A DNA stretch of 64,000 bases from CAUPWF01 sp964367685 (GTDB taxonomy: Bacteria; Bacillota; Clostridia; Lachnospirales; Lachnospiraceae). Made by a program: the position numbers and the translations under genes. Below, in pieces: positions 1-9,635 of the stretch (positions are counted from its first letter, which is position 1; the number at the start of each line of letters is the position of its first letter). Location of the stretch: the NCBI GenBank assembly GCA_964367685.1, contig CAYIYM010000009.1, forward strand, positions 1 to 64,000. Reading direction: 5' to 3'. The notes beneath the pieces are model-generated. The model had not been told where the DNA came from. It saw only the letters and a program-made list of their open reading frames with translations, and did no database searches.

Positions 1-2
1 CA

Positions 3-176
3 CCAGAGGCGACACCGGAAGCAGCACCAGAGGCGACACCGGAAGCAGCACCAGAGGAAACACCAGAGGCGACACCGGAAGCAGCACCAGAGGCGACACC
101 GGAAGCAACACCAGAGGCGACACCGGAAGCAGCACCAGAGGAAACACCAGAGGCGACACCGGAAGCAGCGCCAGAG
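3..176 (+). repeat. In-frame 12-bp tandem repeats coding PEAT/PEAA/PEET
   Basis: The start of the window is an array of 12-bp units (CCAGAGGCGACA, CCGGAAGCAGCA, CCAGAGGAAACA and variants) that read Pro-Glu-Ala-Thr, Pro-Glu-Ala-Ala and Pro-Glu-Glu-Thr in the frame of the giant surface protein. Units combine into 24- and 36-bp higher-order repeats. The array continues past the left edge. It is clearly more GC-rich than the following sequence. Copy changes would alter the stalk length without shifting the frame. Confidence 0.95.
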
Positions 177-3100
177 AAGATAGCTACTCGATTTGGAATG
201 ATGTCAAGATCAATTGGAGTAGAAGGTGCAAAGCAATATTTATACAACATAACTTTTACAAATATAGGGAATGATAGTGTAGCGTTTACTGAAATTCCTT
301 TTTACACAGGTGATAGTATTGCGTATCCAGAAAATGGTTACAATTCAGTATCAGCACCATCACTACAAAAAGATGGATATGAATTTAAGGGATGGAGTAT
401 TGATGGTACAAATGTAATTGGTAGTAGTTTTTCAGAAGTAGCTAGCCAATTAGGAAATGACTATACAGCAGAAACAATTAAAACAGTAACTCTGACAGCT
501 GTTTACAAAGAAGTAAAAGCGGAAAGCTATACAGTTCAGTTCTTATATGAAAATGAAACTACTGCTTATCCATCGCAAACAGTGAAACTTGAAGCAGGAC
601 AAACAGTAAATATTTCTTTACCTACAATTGGAGGAGCTATCCTTTCTGATGATAAGAATGAAGCGTTAACAATTATAGACGGAAAGCAAGTAGCAGTAAG
701 TAAAGATACAATCGTTTACTACAAGGTTGGAAGTGTTGACACAACATATACAATCGAATATTTATTTGAAACAGTAGATGGCAGTGGATTTGAGAAAAAT
801 CCAGATTATCCAGATCAAATAGATGTTGCAGGTAAAGTAAATGAAACAATTGCTTATGACCAAGAGGATTTGATTGAAGGATTTTCATATGTGCCAGGAA
901 GTGGAATCGTAACACTAGGTACTGATGCAAGCGAAAATGTTATGCAAGTAAAATTTTCAAGAAATACATATTACATGACATTTAACACTGGAGATGGTGG
1001 AACTACAATCAATACTATTTTTGCAAAATATGGAGCAGAAATTGAAACACCAAATGTACCAGAGAGAGATAAATTCGAATTTAATGGATTTACAGGCGGC
1101 GATGATGATTTAGTAATTAATGCAACCTTAAGTAACTTCCCATCAACAATGCCAGCAAGAAGTACACACTACGTTGCAGATTGGAAAACAACTGAAAAAG
1201 TAAATTATCAAATTGCTTATTGGGTAGAAAGACCAAATGTTAATGGAAGTACAAAATCAACAAAAGACAATACAACTACAGATGATTATTTCTTTATATC
1301 AATGGATACTTCAGATAGTACGCATCTAATCGGTACACAATTATCAGAAGACCTTTTAAAAGAGGATAGCAATTTAGATGCTGCAGAGGCTTACTATGCT
1401 ACATATAGTTGGACTGATGCAAAAAACCATACAGTAAACCCAGATGGATCGACAATTGTAAATGTATACTTTACAAGAAATGTATATACAATGAAATTTA
1501 ATATTAACTGCTTCGATATTTGGAGTGAAACATTATATATGGATTTTGGTGATGGAAAGGGCTATGTAAATAAAGGAAATGATTATTCTTTTGAAGCAAA
1601 ATTCGAGCAAGATATCGAAGACATTTGGCCGTCCTATGCAAATGCTTATATAAAGACCTTCATTCATGCAGAAGAAGATAGAGTAAAATCATGGAAGTAT
1701 GGATCTCCAAGCCAACAATTTAGTAAAGTATTAACTTTGACAGAGAATTTTATTCCTACAAGCGGAAATACGAAAACCCTTGAACTAACTGGAACAACAA
1801 GTTCATCGAGAACCCTTGAATACTATTTTCAAAATACAACAGATAATAACTATACTTTAAGCAAGGAATATAGCCAAATTGCTCCAAATATTGAGTACTC
1901 AAATAAAGTGATTGCAGGCATGGTTTCTAACGGTACTGCAGTGGTAGGGAATACAACAAAAATATACTACAAACGTAACGAAATTGATATTCGTTTCGAT
2001 TTACAAGGTGGATCAATGGAAGGCACTATGCCGACTCATGATGATGTACGTTATGAAGCTGCGTTAAAATCTTATGAACCAGGTGTAGAACCGACAAAAG
2101 AGGGATATAAGTTTGCCGGCTGGTATTATGAATCAGAATGTCAAAACCCAGTAAAATGGGATGAAGATCTTATGCCTTTACGTGCAAATGGAAGCACACT
2201 AACTCTATTTGCAAAGTGGGAAGGCGTAAAAATCAAATTCGATGCTAATGAGGGTGCATTAGCACCAACAGGTGGCGTAGGAGAGAGTGTCACAGAAGTA
2301 GAAGTAGAAGAATCAGTAACAAATCCTGTATACAATCCAGTAGGTTATACACCTGAGAGAGAAGGATATGTATTTGATGGCTGGTCATTAAGCCCAGGAA
2401 CAGATGGTTTAGGTGGTGAACGTTATGGATTTGACAGTGCAACTACAAAAGACATCGTTCTATATGCACGATGGATACCACAAAAAGAAGCAATTACTGT
2501 TACAGTAATACATAAAGTCAATGGACAAACAGATATCACACAAGAGTTAAAAGGTTATATGACAGGTAGTGATGTAACTGTATATGCATATGATGTTTCA
2601 AGTTTAATTGCAGCTGGTTGGAAGGGAACTTACTACACACCAGATAAGACAAGTCAATCTGAAACAAATGCATCTAGTGACTTAACATTTACCTTTACTT
2701 ATACAGAAGCTGCTACTGCAAAAAATAATTACACTATAAAATATGTAGATGAAGCTGGAACAGACATAAAAGATCCTACATTATTGAAAGATTCAGAAGA
2801 TAGTGCATTAACAGTATATGCACCTACTATTAATGGATATGAATTAGTGGATACAACAAACAAATCAGCTTTGTTAACACCTAGCAATAATGAAGTTACA
2901 TTTACATATAAGCGGAAAGACTATTCAGTGTCTTACACAGTACGTGCTACATCTTCTGATGGAATTGTTAATAATGTGGATGTAAAAATTACAGACCCAG
3001 ATATCCTTAGATGGGCATCTACAGGCGCACTAAATGCAACAACTTTATGGAAAAATGAAGCAGTTGAAGATGCGTTAGGAACTGTTAAAGGCTATACTAG

Positions 3101-6100
3101 TGCAAACTATACAGTAGAACCTCTTTCTTTAACAAATTTACCAGTATTTGGATTGAATACAGTGATTGATTTAGAACTAACACGAAAAGATGTGGTAATC
3201 TCTTATAACCCAGGAGCACACGGTAGTGGCTCTATGACATCTGATACAATACCATATAATAGTGAGTACACATTTAGAGACAATGAGTTCACACCAGCTG
3301 AGGGATATTATTTCACACATTGGAGTGTTGGAACAGCTACATACCTGCCAGGAACTACACATAATGCAGGATCAGGCTTTACAGTATATGCAAATTGGGC
3401 ACAACTAGGTGAATTAGACATTGATTTTAATGCATCAGGATTGACTAAGACATATAATGGCGAAGCACAAGTAGTTTTAGCTCAACCAACATCAACGAAT
3501 ACAGATGTTGATGTAAAATATGAGTACAAAATTAAAGGTGCAGATGATAGTACATACAGCACAACATTACCGAAACTAACAAATGTTGGTAGTCAAGAAT
3601 ATACAATTAGAGCATCAGCAGAAAAATTTGCAGTTACAACAATGGATGTAACTGGGAAAATACTACCTGCAGATGTAGTAGTAACATTAGGACCAAACAC
3701 TACAATCAATACATTTGATGAAGTACCAAGTACATCAGCATCTGTTACAGGTTTAGTAGCAAAAGAAACAGAAGAAACATTCTTCGGAGCTATTACAGGA
3801 GAAGAATTCTATTATGCAGAAGATGGTACAACAAGCAAAGTAGCAGTAAATAACAAAGTGGCTGGGACATATGATGTAGTGGCAAGTGGAATTGAAGTAA
3901 ATAAAACATATGGAAACTACAAAGTAACAAGCATCACAAATGGTAGTCTTACAATTAATGAAAGATCTGCAGACGGTTTAGTAATGACTGCTGCAAATCA
4001 ATCCGTAGTTTACAACGGAGCAAATCAAACATTTGAGAAATTAGCAGTAGTTGGGAATTTACCAGCAGAATATAGTGAAGAAATTACATATGAATATGTA
4101 GTTCAAGGCGGTAAAGACGCATCATTCAAAAACGTAGGTGAAATTACAGTAGATGTAACAGCAACAGTACCAGGATATGCAAATAAGGTAACAGGATCTT
4201 TCACATTTGCAGTAACACCAAAAACGGTAGAAGTAACATTATATCCAAATGCAATAATCAACACCTACGATGAAGTACCAAGTACATCAGCATCTGTTAC
4301 AGGTTTAGTAGCAAAAGAAACAGAAGAAACATTCTTCGGAGCTATTACAGGAGAAGAATTCTATTATGCAGAAGATGGTACAACAAGCAAAGTAGCAGTA
4401 AATAACAAAGTGGCTGGGACATATGATGTAGTGGCAAGTGGAATTGAAGTAAATAAAACATATGGAAACTACAAAGTAACAAGCATCACAAATGGTAGTC
4501 TTACAATTAATGAAAGATCTGCAGACGGTTTAGTAATGACTGCTGCAAATCAATCCGTAGTTTACAACGGAGCAAATCAAACATTTGAGAAATTAGCAGT
4601 AGTTGGGAATTTACCAGCAGAATATAGTGAAGAAATTACATATGAATATGTAGTTCAAGGCGGTAAAGACGCATCATTCAAAAACGTAGGTGAAATTACA
4701 GTAGATGTAACAGCAACAGTACCAGGATATGCAAATGAAGTAACAGGATCTTTCACATTTGCAGTAACACCAAAAACTGTAGAAGTAACATTATATCCAA
4801 ATGCAATAATCAACACCTATGATGAAGTACCAAGTACATCAGCATCTGTTACAGGTTTAGTAGCAAAAGAAACAGAAGAAACATTCTTCGGAGCTATTAC
4901 AGGAGAAGAATTCTATTATGCAGAAGATGGTACAACAAGCAAAGTAGCAGTAAATAACAAAGTGGCTGGGACATATGATGTAGTGGCAAGTGGAATTGAA
5001 GTAAATAAAACATATGGAAACTACAAAGTAACAAGCATCACAAATGGTAGTCTTACAATTAATGAAAGATCTGCAGACGGTTTAGTAATGACTGCTGCAA
5101 ATCAATCCGTAGTTTACAACGGAGCAAATCAAACATTTGAGAAATTAGCAGTAGTTGGGAATTTACCAGCAGAATATAGTGAAGAAATTACATATGAATA
5201 TGTAGTTCAAGGCGGTAAAGACGCATCATTCAAAAACGTAGGTGAAATTACAGTAGATGTAACAGCAACAGTACCAGGATATGCAAATAAGGTAACAGGA
5301 TCTTTCACATTTGCAGTAACACCAAAAACTGTAGAATTTGCAGTAGGTGACTTAACTACAGAATACGAAGAATCTGTAACAGAAGAAGCGAAAAAAGTGT
5401 TATATACAAATGAGTTATTAGAAAAAGCTGGAGTTTTAGCACAAGATATTACAGGATTTGAGTTTGCAATTGAAATCGCAAATGAAGCAGAGTTAATTAA
5501 AGAAGTAAAAACACATGCAGAAGCAATTGATTTGACTTATAAGGCAAATAACAATTATAAGCTTAAAGTAATCAAAGGAGATCTACAGGTAACAGATAAT
5601 GAAGATCTTGTAGGAACTGTAGCAGATGCAACAGGAGCAGATAGAACAAGAGTATACAATGGAACAGCATTTACACCAGAAGATACAATGTTCAAAGTTA
5701 TGGCTAATGGAACAGATAGAACAAATGAGGCACAATTCACTTACTATGCTATAGAAGATACAGATTATGAAACACCAATCAATCCAAGTATCACAAATGT
5801 TGGAACAACAACATTTAATGTAAAAGTAGAAGTAAAAGGATTTGTAACACAATACATCGCAAATGTAACATTAGAAGTAACACCAAAAACTGTAGAATTT
5901 ACAGTAGGTGACTTAACTACAGCATACGAAGAATCTGTAACAGAAGAAGCGAAAAAAGTGTTATATACAAATGAGTTGTTAGAAAAAGCTGGAGTTTTAG
6001 CACAAGATATTACAGGATTTGAATTTGCAATTGAAATCGCAAATGAAGCAGAGTTAATTAAAGAAGTAAAAACACATGCAGAAGCAATTGATTTGACTTA

Positions 6101-7217
6101 TAAGGCAAATAACAATTATAAGCTTAAAGTAATCAAAGGAGATCTACAGGTAACAGATAATGAAGATCTTGTAGGAACTGTAGCAGATGCAACAGGAGCA
6201 GATAGAACAAGAGTATACAATGGAACAGCATTTACACCAGAAGATACAATGTTCAAAGTTATGGCTAATGGAACAGATAGAACAAATGAGGCACAATTCA
6301 CTTACTATGCTATAGAAGATACAGATTATGAAACACCAATCAATCCAAGTATCACAAATGTTGGAACAACAGCATTTAATGTAAAAGTAGAAGTAAAAGG
6401 ATTTGTAACACAATACATCGAAAATGTAACATTAGAAGTAACACCAGCAACAGCAATTATTACAGTTGATAATGCAACAAAAGTAGCTGGTGGAATCGAT
6501 CCAACATACTCTGCAACAGTAAGCGGTTTAATCGGATCAGATCAAATTGATTACACAATAACTAGAGAAGCTGGAGAAGATGTAGGTGAGTATGCAATCA
6601 CAGCAATTGAAACATCAAATCCAAATTATGTTGTTGTAGTAAATAATGGAACAATGACAATTACGGCAGCACCGATTCCTACAACACCAGAAGTAGTTAC
6701 TCCAGAAGATGAAACACCAGAGGTAATTACTCCGGAAGTAGAAGCAGAAGAAGTAACTATCGAAGAAGAGGAAGTGCCATTAGCTGAGGAAGTGCCTAAT
6801 GATGATGAGACACCAGCAGCGGAAGAAGTAACAACAATTGATGATAATGATACACCATTAGCAGGTGCTATGAAAACATGGAGTTTATTCGATTTAATCA
6901 TGACAGTTGTTTCAGTAGTTTTACTAATTGCATATTTATTAATTGGTAGAAGAAAAGAAGATGAAGAAGATGAGAACCTAGAGGATGAAGAAGAAAAGAA
7001 GAAGAAACTTAGACTTATCTCAGGAATTTTATCATTTGTGTTAACAGCAGGAATTATCATCCTATTATTTATGACACAAGACTTTACACAAGTAATGGCT
7101 ATCTTTGATAAATATAGCATCGTATTCTTTTTAATCGTTGTAGTTCAAGCAATTGTTACTATGATTTCTAAAAGAAAAGATAATGACGAAAAAGAAGAAA
7201 CAGTAGAGCAAAACTAA
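3..7217 (+). CDS. Giant repetitive cell-surface protein, 5' end beyond window
   Basis: The reading frame is open from base 3, so the Met at 198 is internal and the true start lies upstream of the window. Visible order: Pro-Glu-Ala/Thr repeats (3-176); several InlB/Listeria-Bacteroides-type repeats with the typical EGYxFxGW ending (about 345-405, 975-1105, 1990-2140, 2230-2400, 3195-3340); a MucBP-like segment (about 2730-2920); MBG-like beta domains; three near-identical 184-residue repeats; two near-identical 187-residue repeats; an acidic Pro/Glu/Thr linker (6680-6860); and three hydrophobic helices at the C-terminus separated by a strongly charged loop. There is no LPxTG motif, so the protein is probably held in the membrane by the tail. 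Over 2,400 residues are visible. The likely role is adhesion or surface display (inference from domains). It stands alone, followed by a terminator and a new promoter. Confidence 0.9.
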   Translation, partial: PEATPEAAPEATPEAAPEETPEATPEAAPEATPEATPEATPEAAPEETPEATPEAAPEKIATRFGMMSRSIGVEGAKQYLYNITFTNIGNDSVAFTEIPFYTGDSIAYPENGYNSVSAPSLQKDGYEFKGWSIDGTNVIGSSFSEVASQLGNDYTAETIKTVTLTAVYKEVKAESYTVQFLYENETTAYPSQTVKLEAGQTVNISLPTIGGAILSDDKNEALTIIDGKQVAVSKDTIVYYKVGSVDTTYTIEYLFETVDGSGFEKNPDYPDQIDVAGKVNETIAYDQEDLIEGFSYVPGSGIVTLGTDASENVMQVKFSRNTYYMTFNTGDGGTTINTIFAKYGAEIETPNVPERDKFEFNGFTGGDDDLVINATLSNFPSTMPARSTHYVADWKTTEKVNYQIAYWVERPNVNGSTKSTKDNTTTDDYFFISMDTSDSTHLIGTQLSEDLLKEDSNLDAAEAYYATYSWTDAKNHTVNPDGSTIVNVYFTRNVYTMKFNINCFDIWSETLYMDFGDGKGYVNKGNDYSFEAKFEQDIEDIWPSYANAYIKTFIHAEEDRVKSWKYGSPSQQFSKVLTLTENFIPTSGNTKTLELTGTTSSSRTLEYYFQNTTDNNYTLSKEYSQIAPNIEYSNKVIAGMVSNGTAVVGNTTKIYYKRNEIDIRFDLQGGSMEGTMPTHDDVRYEAALKSYEPGVEPTKEGYKFAGWYYESECQNPVKWDEDLMPLRANGSTLTLFAKWEGVKIKFDANEGALAPTGGVGESVTEVEVEESVTNPVYNPVGYTPEREGYVFDGWSLSPGTDGLGGERYGFDSATTKDIVLYARWIPQKEAITVTVIHKVNGQTDITQELKGYMTGSDVTVYAYDVSSLIAAGWKGTYYTPDKTSQSETNASSDLTFTFTYTEAATAKNNYTIKYVDEAGTDIKDPTLLKDSEDSALTVYAPTINGYELVDTTNKSALLTPSNNEVTFTYKRKDYSVSYTVRATSSDGIVNNVDVKITDPDILRWASTGALNATTLWKNEAVEDALGTVKGYTSANYTVEPLSLTNLPVFGLNTVIDLELTRKDVVISYNPGAHGSGSMTSDTIPYNSEYTFRDNEFTPAEGYYFTHWSVGTATYLPGTTHNAGSGFTVYANWAQLGELDIDFNASGLTKTYNGEAQVVLAQPTSTNTDVDVKYEYKIKGADDSTYSTTLPKLTNVGSQEYTIRASAEKFAVTTMDVTGKILPADVVVTLGPNTTINTFDEVPSTSASVTGLVAKETEETFFGAITGEEFYYAEDGTTSKVAVNNKVAGTYDVVASGIEVNKTYGNYKVTSITNGSLTINERSADGLVMTAANQSVVYNGANQTFEKLAVVGNLPAEYSEEITYEYVVQGGKDASFKNVGEITVDVTATVPGYANKVTGSFTFAVTPKTVEVTLYPNAIINTYDEVPSTSASVTGLVAKETEETFFGAITGEEFYYAEDGTTSKVAVNNKVAGTYDVVASGIEVNKTYGNYKVTSITNGSLTINERSADGLVMTAANQSVVYNGANQTFEKLAVVGNLPAEYSEEITYEYVVQGGKDASFKNVGEITVDVTATVPGYANEVTGSFTFAVTPKTVEVTLYPNAIINTYDEVPSTSASVTGLVAKETEETFFGAITGEEFYYAEDGTTSKVAVNNKVAGTYDVVASGIEVNKTYGNYKVTSITNGSLTINERSADGLVMTAANQSVVYNGANQTFEKLAVVGNLPAEYSEEITYEYVVQGGKDASFKNVGEITVDVTATVPGYANKVTGSFTFAVTPKTVEFAVGDLTTEYEESVTEEAKKVLYTNELLEKAGVLAQDITGFEFAIEIANEAELIKEVKTHAEAIDLTYKANNNYKLKVIKGDLQVTDNEDLVGTVADATGADRTRVYNGTAFTPEDTMFKVMANGTDRTNEAQFTYYAIEDTDYETPINPSITNVGTTTFNVKVEVKGFVTQYIANVTLEVTPKTVEFTVGDLTTAYEESVTEEAKKVLYTNELLEKAGVLAQDITGFEFAIEIANEAELIKEVKTHAEAIDLTYKANNNYKLKVIKGDLQVTDNEDLVGTVADATGADRTRVYNGTAFTPEDTMFKVMANGTDRTNEAQFTYYAIEDTDYETPINPSITNVGTTAFNVKVEVKGFVTQYIENVTLEVTPATAIITVDNATKVAGGIDPTYSATVSGLIGSDQIDYTITREAGEDVGEYAITAIETSNPNYVVVVNNGTMTITAAPIPTTPEVVTPEDETPEVITPEVEAEEVTIEEEEVPLAEEVPNDDETPAAEEVTTIDDNDTPLAGAMKTWSLFDLIMTVVSVVLLIAYLLIGRRKEDEEDENLEDEEEKKKKLRLISGILSFVLTAGIIILLFMTQDFTQVMAIFDKYSIVFFLIVVVQAIVTMISKRKDNDEKEETVEQN
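3720..5334 (+). repeat. Three tandem 552-bp coding repeats (type A)
   Basis: The sequence beginning GAAGTACCAAGTACATCAGC recurs at 3720, 4272 and 4824, an exact 552-bp (184-codon) period. Copies differ at only a few bases, for example AATAAGGTA versus AATGAAGTA near 4182 and 4734. Each unit contains two beta-rich MBG-like modules. The near identity at DNA level points to recent duplication or ongoing gene conversion. Confidence 0.95.
5335..6456 (+). repeat. Two tandem 561-bp coding repeats (type B)
   Basis: The segment beginning around GTAGGTGACTTAACTACAG occurs at 5343 and 5904, a 561-bp (187-codon) period. The copies differ by only a handful of substitutions. Type B follows type A directly and begins with the same VTPKTVE-type junction, so both repeat families share boundaries, as expected for modular beta domains. 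Confidence 0.93.
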
Positions 7218-7224
7218 TAAATAC

Positions 7225-7262
7225 AAGGTGTCATTGAGGAGACTCAGTGACACCTTATTTTT
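7225..7262 (+). terminator. Rho-independent terminator of the surface protein gene
   Basis: Stem AAGGTGTCA(T)TGAG paired with CTCA(G)TGACACCTT around a GAGA loop, followed by ATTTTTA. It begins 8 bases after the stop codon. Confidence 0.9.
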
Positions 7263-7341
7263 AAAATTTCTATGAATTTAGAATACCTATGAAACCTTTA
7301 CAGTGGATCTGTATGAGGTCCATAAGGATGATTTGGTGAAG

Positions 7342-7370
7342 TTGTAAATCAACTACTAATATGCTATAAT
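7342..7370 (+). promoter_or_regulatory. Sigma-A type promoter for the polysaccharide group
   Basis: TTGTAA (7342-7347), 17-bp spacer, TATAAT (7365-7370), with a TGC extended -10 element. It lies 43 bases before the pyruvyl-transferase-like gene. Confidence 0.75.
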
Positions 7371-7413
7371 TCTACAATAAAATATAATTCGAAAAATAAT
7401 ACGAGGTACTTTA

Positions 7414-8514
7414 ATGAGCAGTGCAAGGGATGAGAAATCTTTATATTTTTACATACGTGATATACTGAAACAAATGATTAAGGTTGCTAAGAAGGTGCTC
7501 TTGATTGATTATTTCAACAAGAAAAAATTCATTAAAAACCTTGAGAATAGACTTAATGCTAGTACAACTGAAAGTAAAGTCTTTTTTATTTACACTCCTT
7601 GCCATGGGAATTTAGGAGATCATGCAATTGTGTATGCACAAGAGAAGTTTATAAATACGCTTGTGCCTAAGAGAGACATTATTGAATTTACAGCTACAGA
7701 ATTTCGTATGTACAATACCATAATCAAGAATTATGTAATGGAAAAGGATTTGATACTCATAAATGGTGGTGGCAATCTGGGAACAATCTGGGAGGAGGAA
7801 GACAATCTTGTTAGTGAGGCAATTGACACATACAGAAATAATAAAATTGTAGTATTTCCACAAACTTGCTATTATTCAGATAATCAAGAAGGTAAGGAAC
7901 GTTTAAGCCGCAACCATAGTATATATAAGAACGCTAGAGATTTGACTATTTTCTTAAGGGATAAGCGTTCCTATGATTTTTGCTTAGATAAGTTCTCGGA
8001 TATTAAATTTATGTTTGCGCCAGATATTGTACTGTTTCTGGATGATTTGAATTTTGAGTGTAACAGAGAAGGTTGCTTACTAGTTTTTAGGTCTGATAAG
8101 GAATCAGTCCTAAATAATTCAACCAATCAGAATGTTAAAGACTATTTAAATAGTAAGAATATCACATTTTCTTGTACAGATACGGTTATTGAGAAGCATG
8201 TAAATATGCATTCTAGAAATGTCAATCTTAGTAAAAAGTGGAATCAATTTGCGTCGTCAAGACTTGTAATTACAGATAGACTTCATGGAATGATTTTTGC
8301 GGCAATTACAAATACACCATGTATAGCACTTGATAATAGTAGTAAAAAAGTTTCTGGTGTTTACGAGTGGATGACACATTTGAGTTATATTAAAGTATGT
8401 CTAAGTGAGAATGAATTAATTAATAGCATTGATGAATTCTATGAGAAGGAAAATTGTAAATATAGCAATATAGAAATAAGAGAGAATTTTGAAACAATAT
8501 ATAATATACTATAA
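7414..8514 (+). CDS. Polysaccharide pyruvyl transferase family protein
   Basis: This 366-residue protein has the hallmarks of the PF04230 family: CHGNLGDHAIVYA near residue 54 (nucleotide-binding-like Gly-rich start), NGGGNLGTIWEEE around 112, VVFPQT around 146, RDKRSY, and the C-terminal VITDRLHGMIFAAI motif. Family members transfer pyruvyl groups to sugars of exopolysaccharides, capsules or secondary cell-wall polymers; the acceptor cannot be told from sequence. It has its own promoter and is followed within 45 bases by a GT2 gene, so the two probably build or decorate a surface glycan together. The start at 7414 follows an ACGAGGTACTTTA stretch with a moderate ribosome site (GAGG). Confidence 0.88.
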   Translation: MSSARDEKSLYFYIRDILKQMIKVAKKVLLIDYFNKKKFIKNLENRLNASTTESKVFFIYTPCHGNLGDHAIVYAQEKFINTLVPKRDIIEFTATEFRMYNTIIKNYVMEKDLILINGGGNLGTIWEEEDNLVSEAIDTYRNNKIVVFPQTCYYSDNQEGKERLSRNHSIYKNARDLTIFLRDKRSYDFCLDKFSDIKFMFAPDIVLFLDDLNFECNREGCLLVFRSDKESVLNNSTNQNVKDYLNSKNITFSCTDTVIEKHVNMHSRNVNLSKKWNQFASSRLVITDRLHGMIFAAITNTPCIALDNSSKKVSGVYEWMTHLSYIKVCLSENELINSIDEFYEKENCKYSNIEIRENFETIYNIL

Positions 8515-8558
8515 CGGTATGTTATGTATCACTAAATTCAACTAAGGTGGAGTCAGAT

Positions 8559-9533
8559 ATGAGCATTGTAAGCATAATAGTCCCAATCTATAAAACAGAG
8601 ATTTACTTAGATAAATGTATTGGTAGTATAGTAAATCAAACATATAAGAACATAGAAATTATTTTAGTTAATGATGATTCGCCTGACAATAGTAAGTCTT
8701 TGTGTGAGAAATGGGCGAAGCTTGATGAGAGAATTGTAATTATCAACAAAGAAAACGGTGGATTATCATCTGCTAGAAATGCAGGCCTTGATATTGCAAA
8801 AGGTGATTATATCACCTTTATTGACAGTGATGACTATATTGAACCAGAAATGGTTGAGAAACTACTTGATGCAATTGTAATGCAAGGTACAGATATAGTA
8901 GCATGTCGCTATCAAGACGTAGATGAAGATTATAACATCATAGTAAGAGATAAAATGAATGATTTCCGGTTAGAATATAACAAAAATTATACAGGAGAAG
9001 AATATTTGAGAAATATTCTAGATGAAATTACGCAGCCAATGGCATGGGCAAAATTATATTCAAAAGCCTTTGTGGATAACAAACGATTTGTATTAGGTAG
9101 CCATTGTGAAGATAATTTGTTTATATACCAATATCTTCAACAAGATAATACAATCTGCTTTATTCCAGAGGTGTTATACAATTATTTAATGCGTGAAGGT
9201 AGTATCACAGCTGGGTTTAATAAAAAAACCTATACGGATAGAATCTTATCCAGTGACTATATGTTGAAAAGGGCAGAAACAGAGTTTCACTCATTAATAG
9301 ATAGTGCAAAATCAAATAACTATTTGAATTTGATTAGGTTTATATCTCACATGCCGCTTGAATATATCAAAAATAAAGATGAAACATATATAAGTGTAAT
9401 CACTAGAATAAAAAAGAACTTAAAAGATATTTTAAATAGTTCTATACATTATCAATATAAGTTCTATCTTTTACTTTTTTTTGTTTTACCCAAACTTGCA
9501 AATTCTATTGTTAACTTGATTGATAAAAATTAA
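8559..9533 (+). CDS. Family 2 glycosyltransferase
   Basis: A GT-A fold glycosyltransferase of about 324 residues. It opens with IVSIIVPIYKTEIYLDKC, then VNDDSPDNS, ENGGLSSARNAGL and the metal-binding IDSDDYIEPEM. I place the start at ATG 8559 because AAGGTGG (8544-8550) is a ribosome site 8 bases upstream; the GTG at 8547 lies inside that site. It is a clear paralogue of the GT2 at 36903: both share the YNYLxREGSxTxGFN segment and a basic hydrophobic C-terminus. It probably acts at the membrane on a surface glycan with the preceding pyruvyl-transferase-like protein; the donor sugar is unknown. Confidence 0.9.
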   Translation: MSIVSIIVPIYKTEIYLDKCIGSIVNQTYKNIEIILVNDDSPDNSKSLCEKWAKLDERIVIINKENGGLSSARNAGLDIAKGDYITFIDSDDYIEPEMVEKLLDAIVMQGTDIVACRYQDVDEDYNIIVRDKMNDFRLEYNKNYTGEEYLRNILDEITQPMAWAKLYSKAFVDNKRFVLGSHCEDNLFIYQYLQQDNTICFIPEVLYNYLMREGSITAGFNKKTYTDRILSSDYMLKRAETEFHSLIDSAKSNNYLNLIRFISHMPLEYIKNKDETYISVITRIKKNLKDILNSSIHYQYKFYLLLFFVLPKLANSIVNLIDKN

Positions 9534-9616
9534 TTATTATCTATCATAGATGGCAAGAGAGATATTTCAGATAGGTGCGCTGACGAACCATGACTAAGTT
9601 CCTTGGTGCTATCTAT
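9520..9616 (+). promoter_or_regulatory. Promoter-like boxes and inverted repeat before diguanylate cyclase gene
   Basis: TTGATA (9520) and TATCAT (9542) are spaced by 16 bp. ATAGATGGC (9546-9554) can pair with GCTATCTAT (9608-9616) over 9 bp (one G-U). AGATAG (9569-9574) can pair with the same 3' strand (CTATCT), so two alternative stems exist. The enclosed sequence does not match the c-di-GMP-I or -II riboswitch consensus as I know them. It could be an operator, an attenuator or an unclassified structured leader. Confidence 0.35.
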
Positions 9617-9635
9617 AATAATGGATAGGAAAAAT

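Noticed and set aside
3..176. CRISPR-like short repeats at the left edge
   Set aside because: Units are 12 bp without unique spacers and read as Pro-Glu repeats in an open frame.
5555..6413. Pairs of identical minus-strand open frames (61 and 89 codons)
   Set aside because: They are duplicated only because they lie opposite the type B repeats of the surface protein; no start signals.
6626..7120. 164-codon minus-strand Ser-rich open frame
   Set aside because: Mirror of the acidic linker and charged loop of the surface protein tail; no ribosome site.
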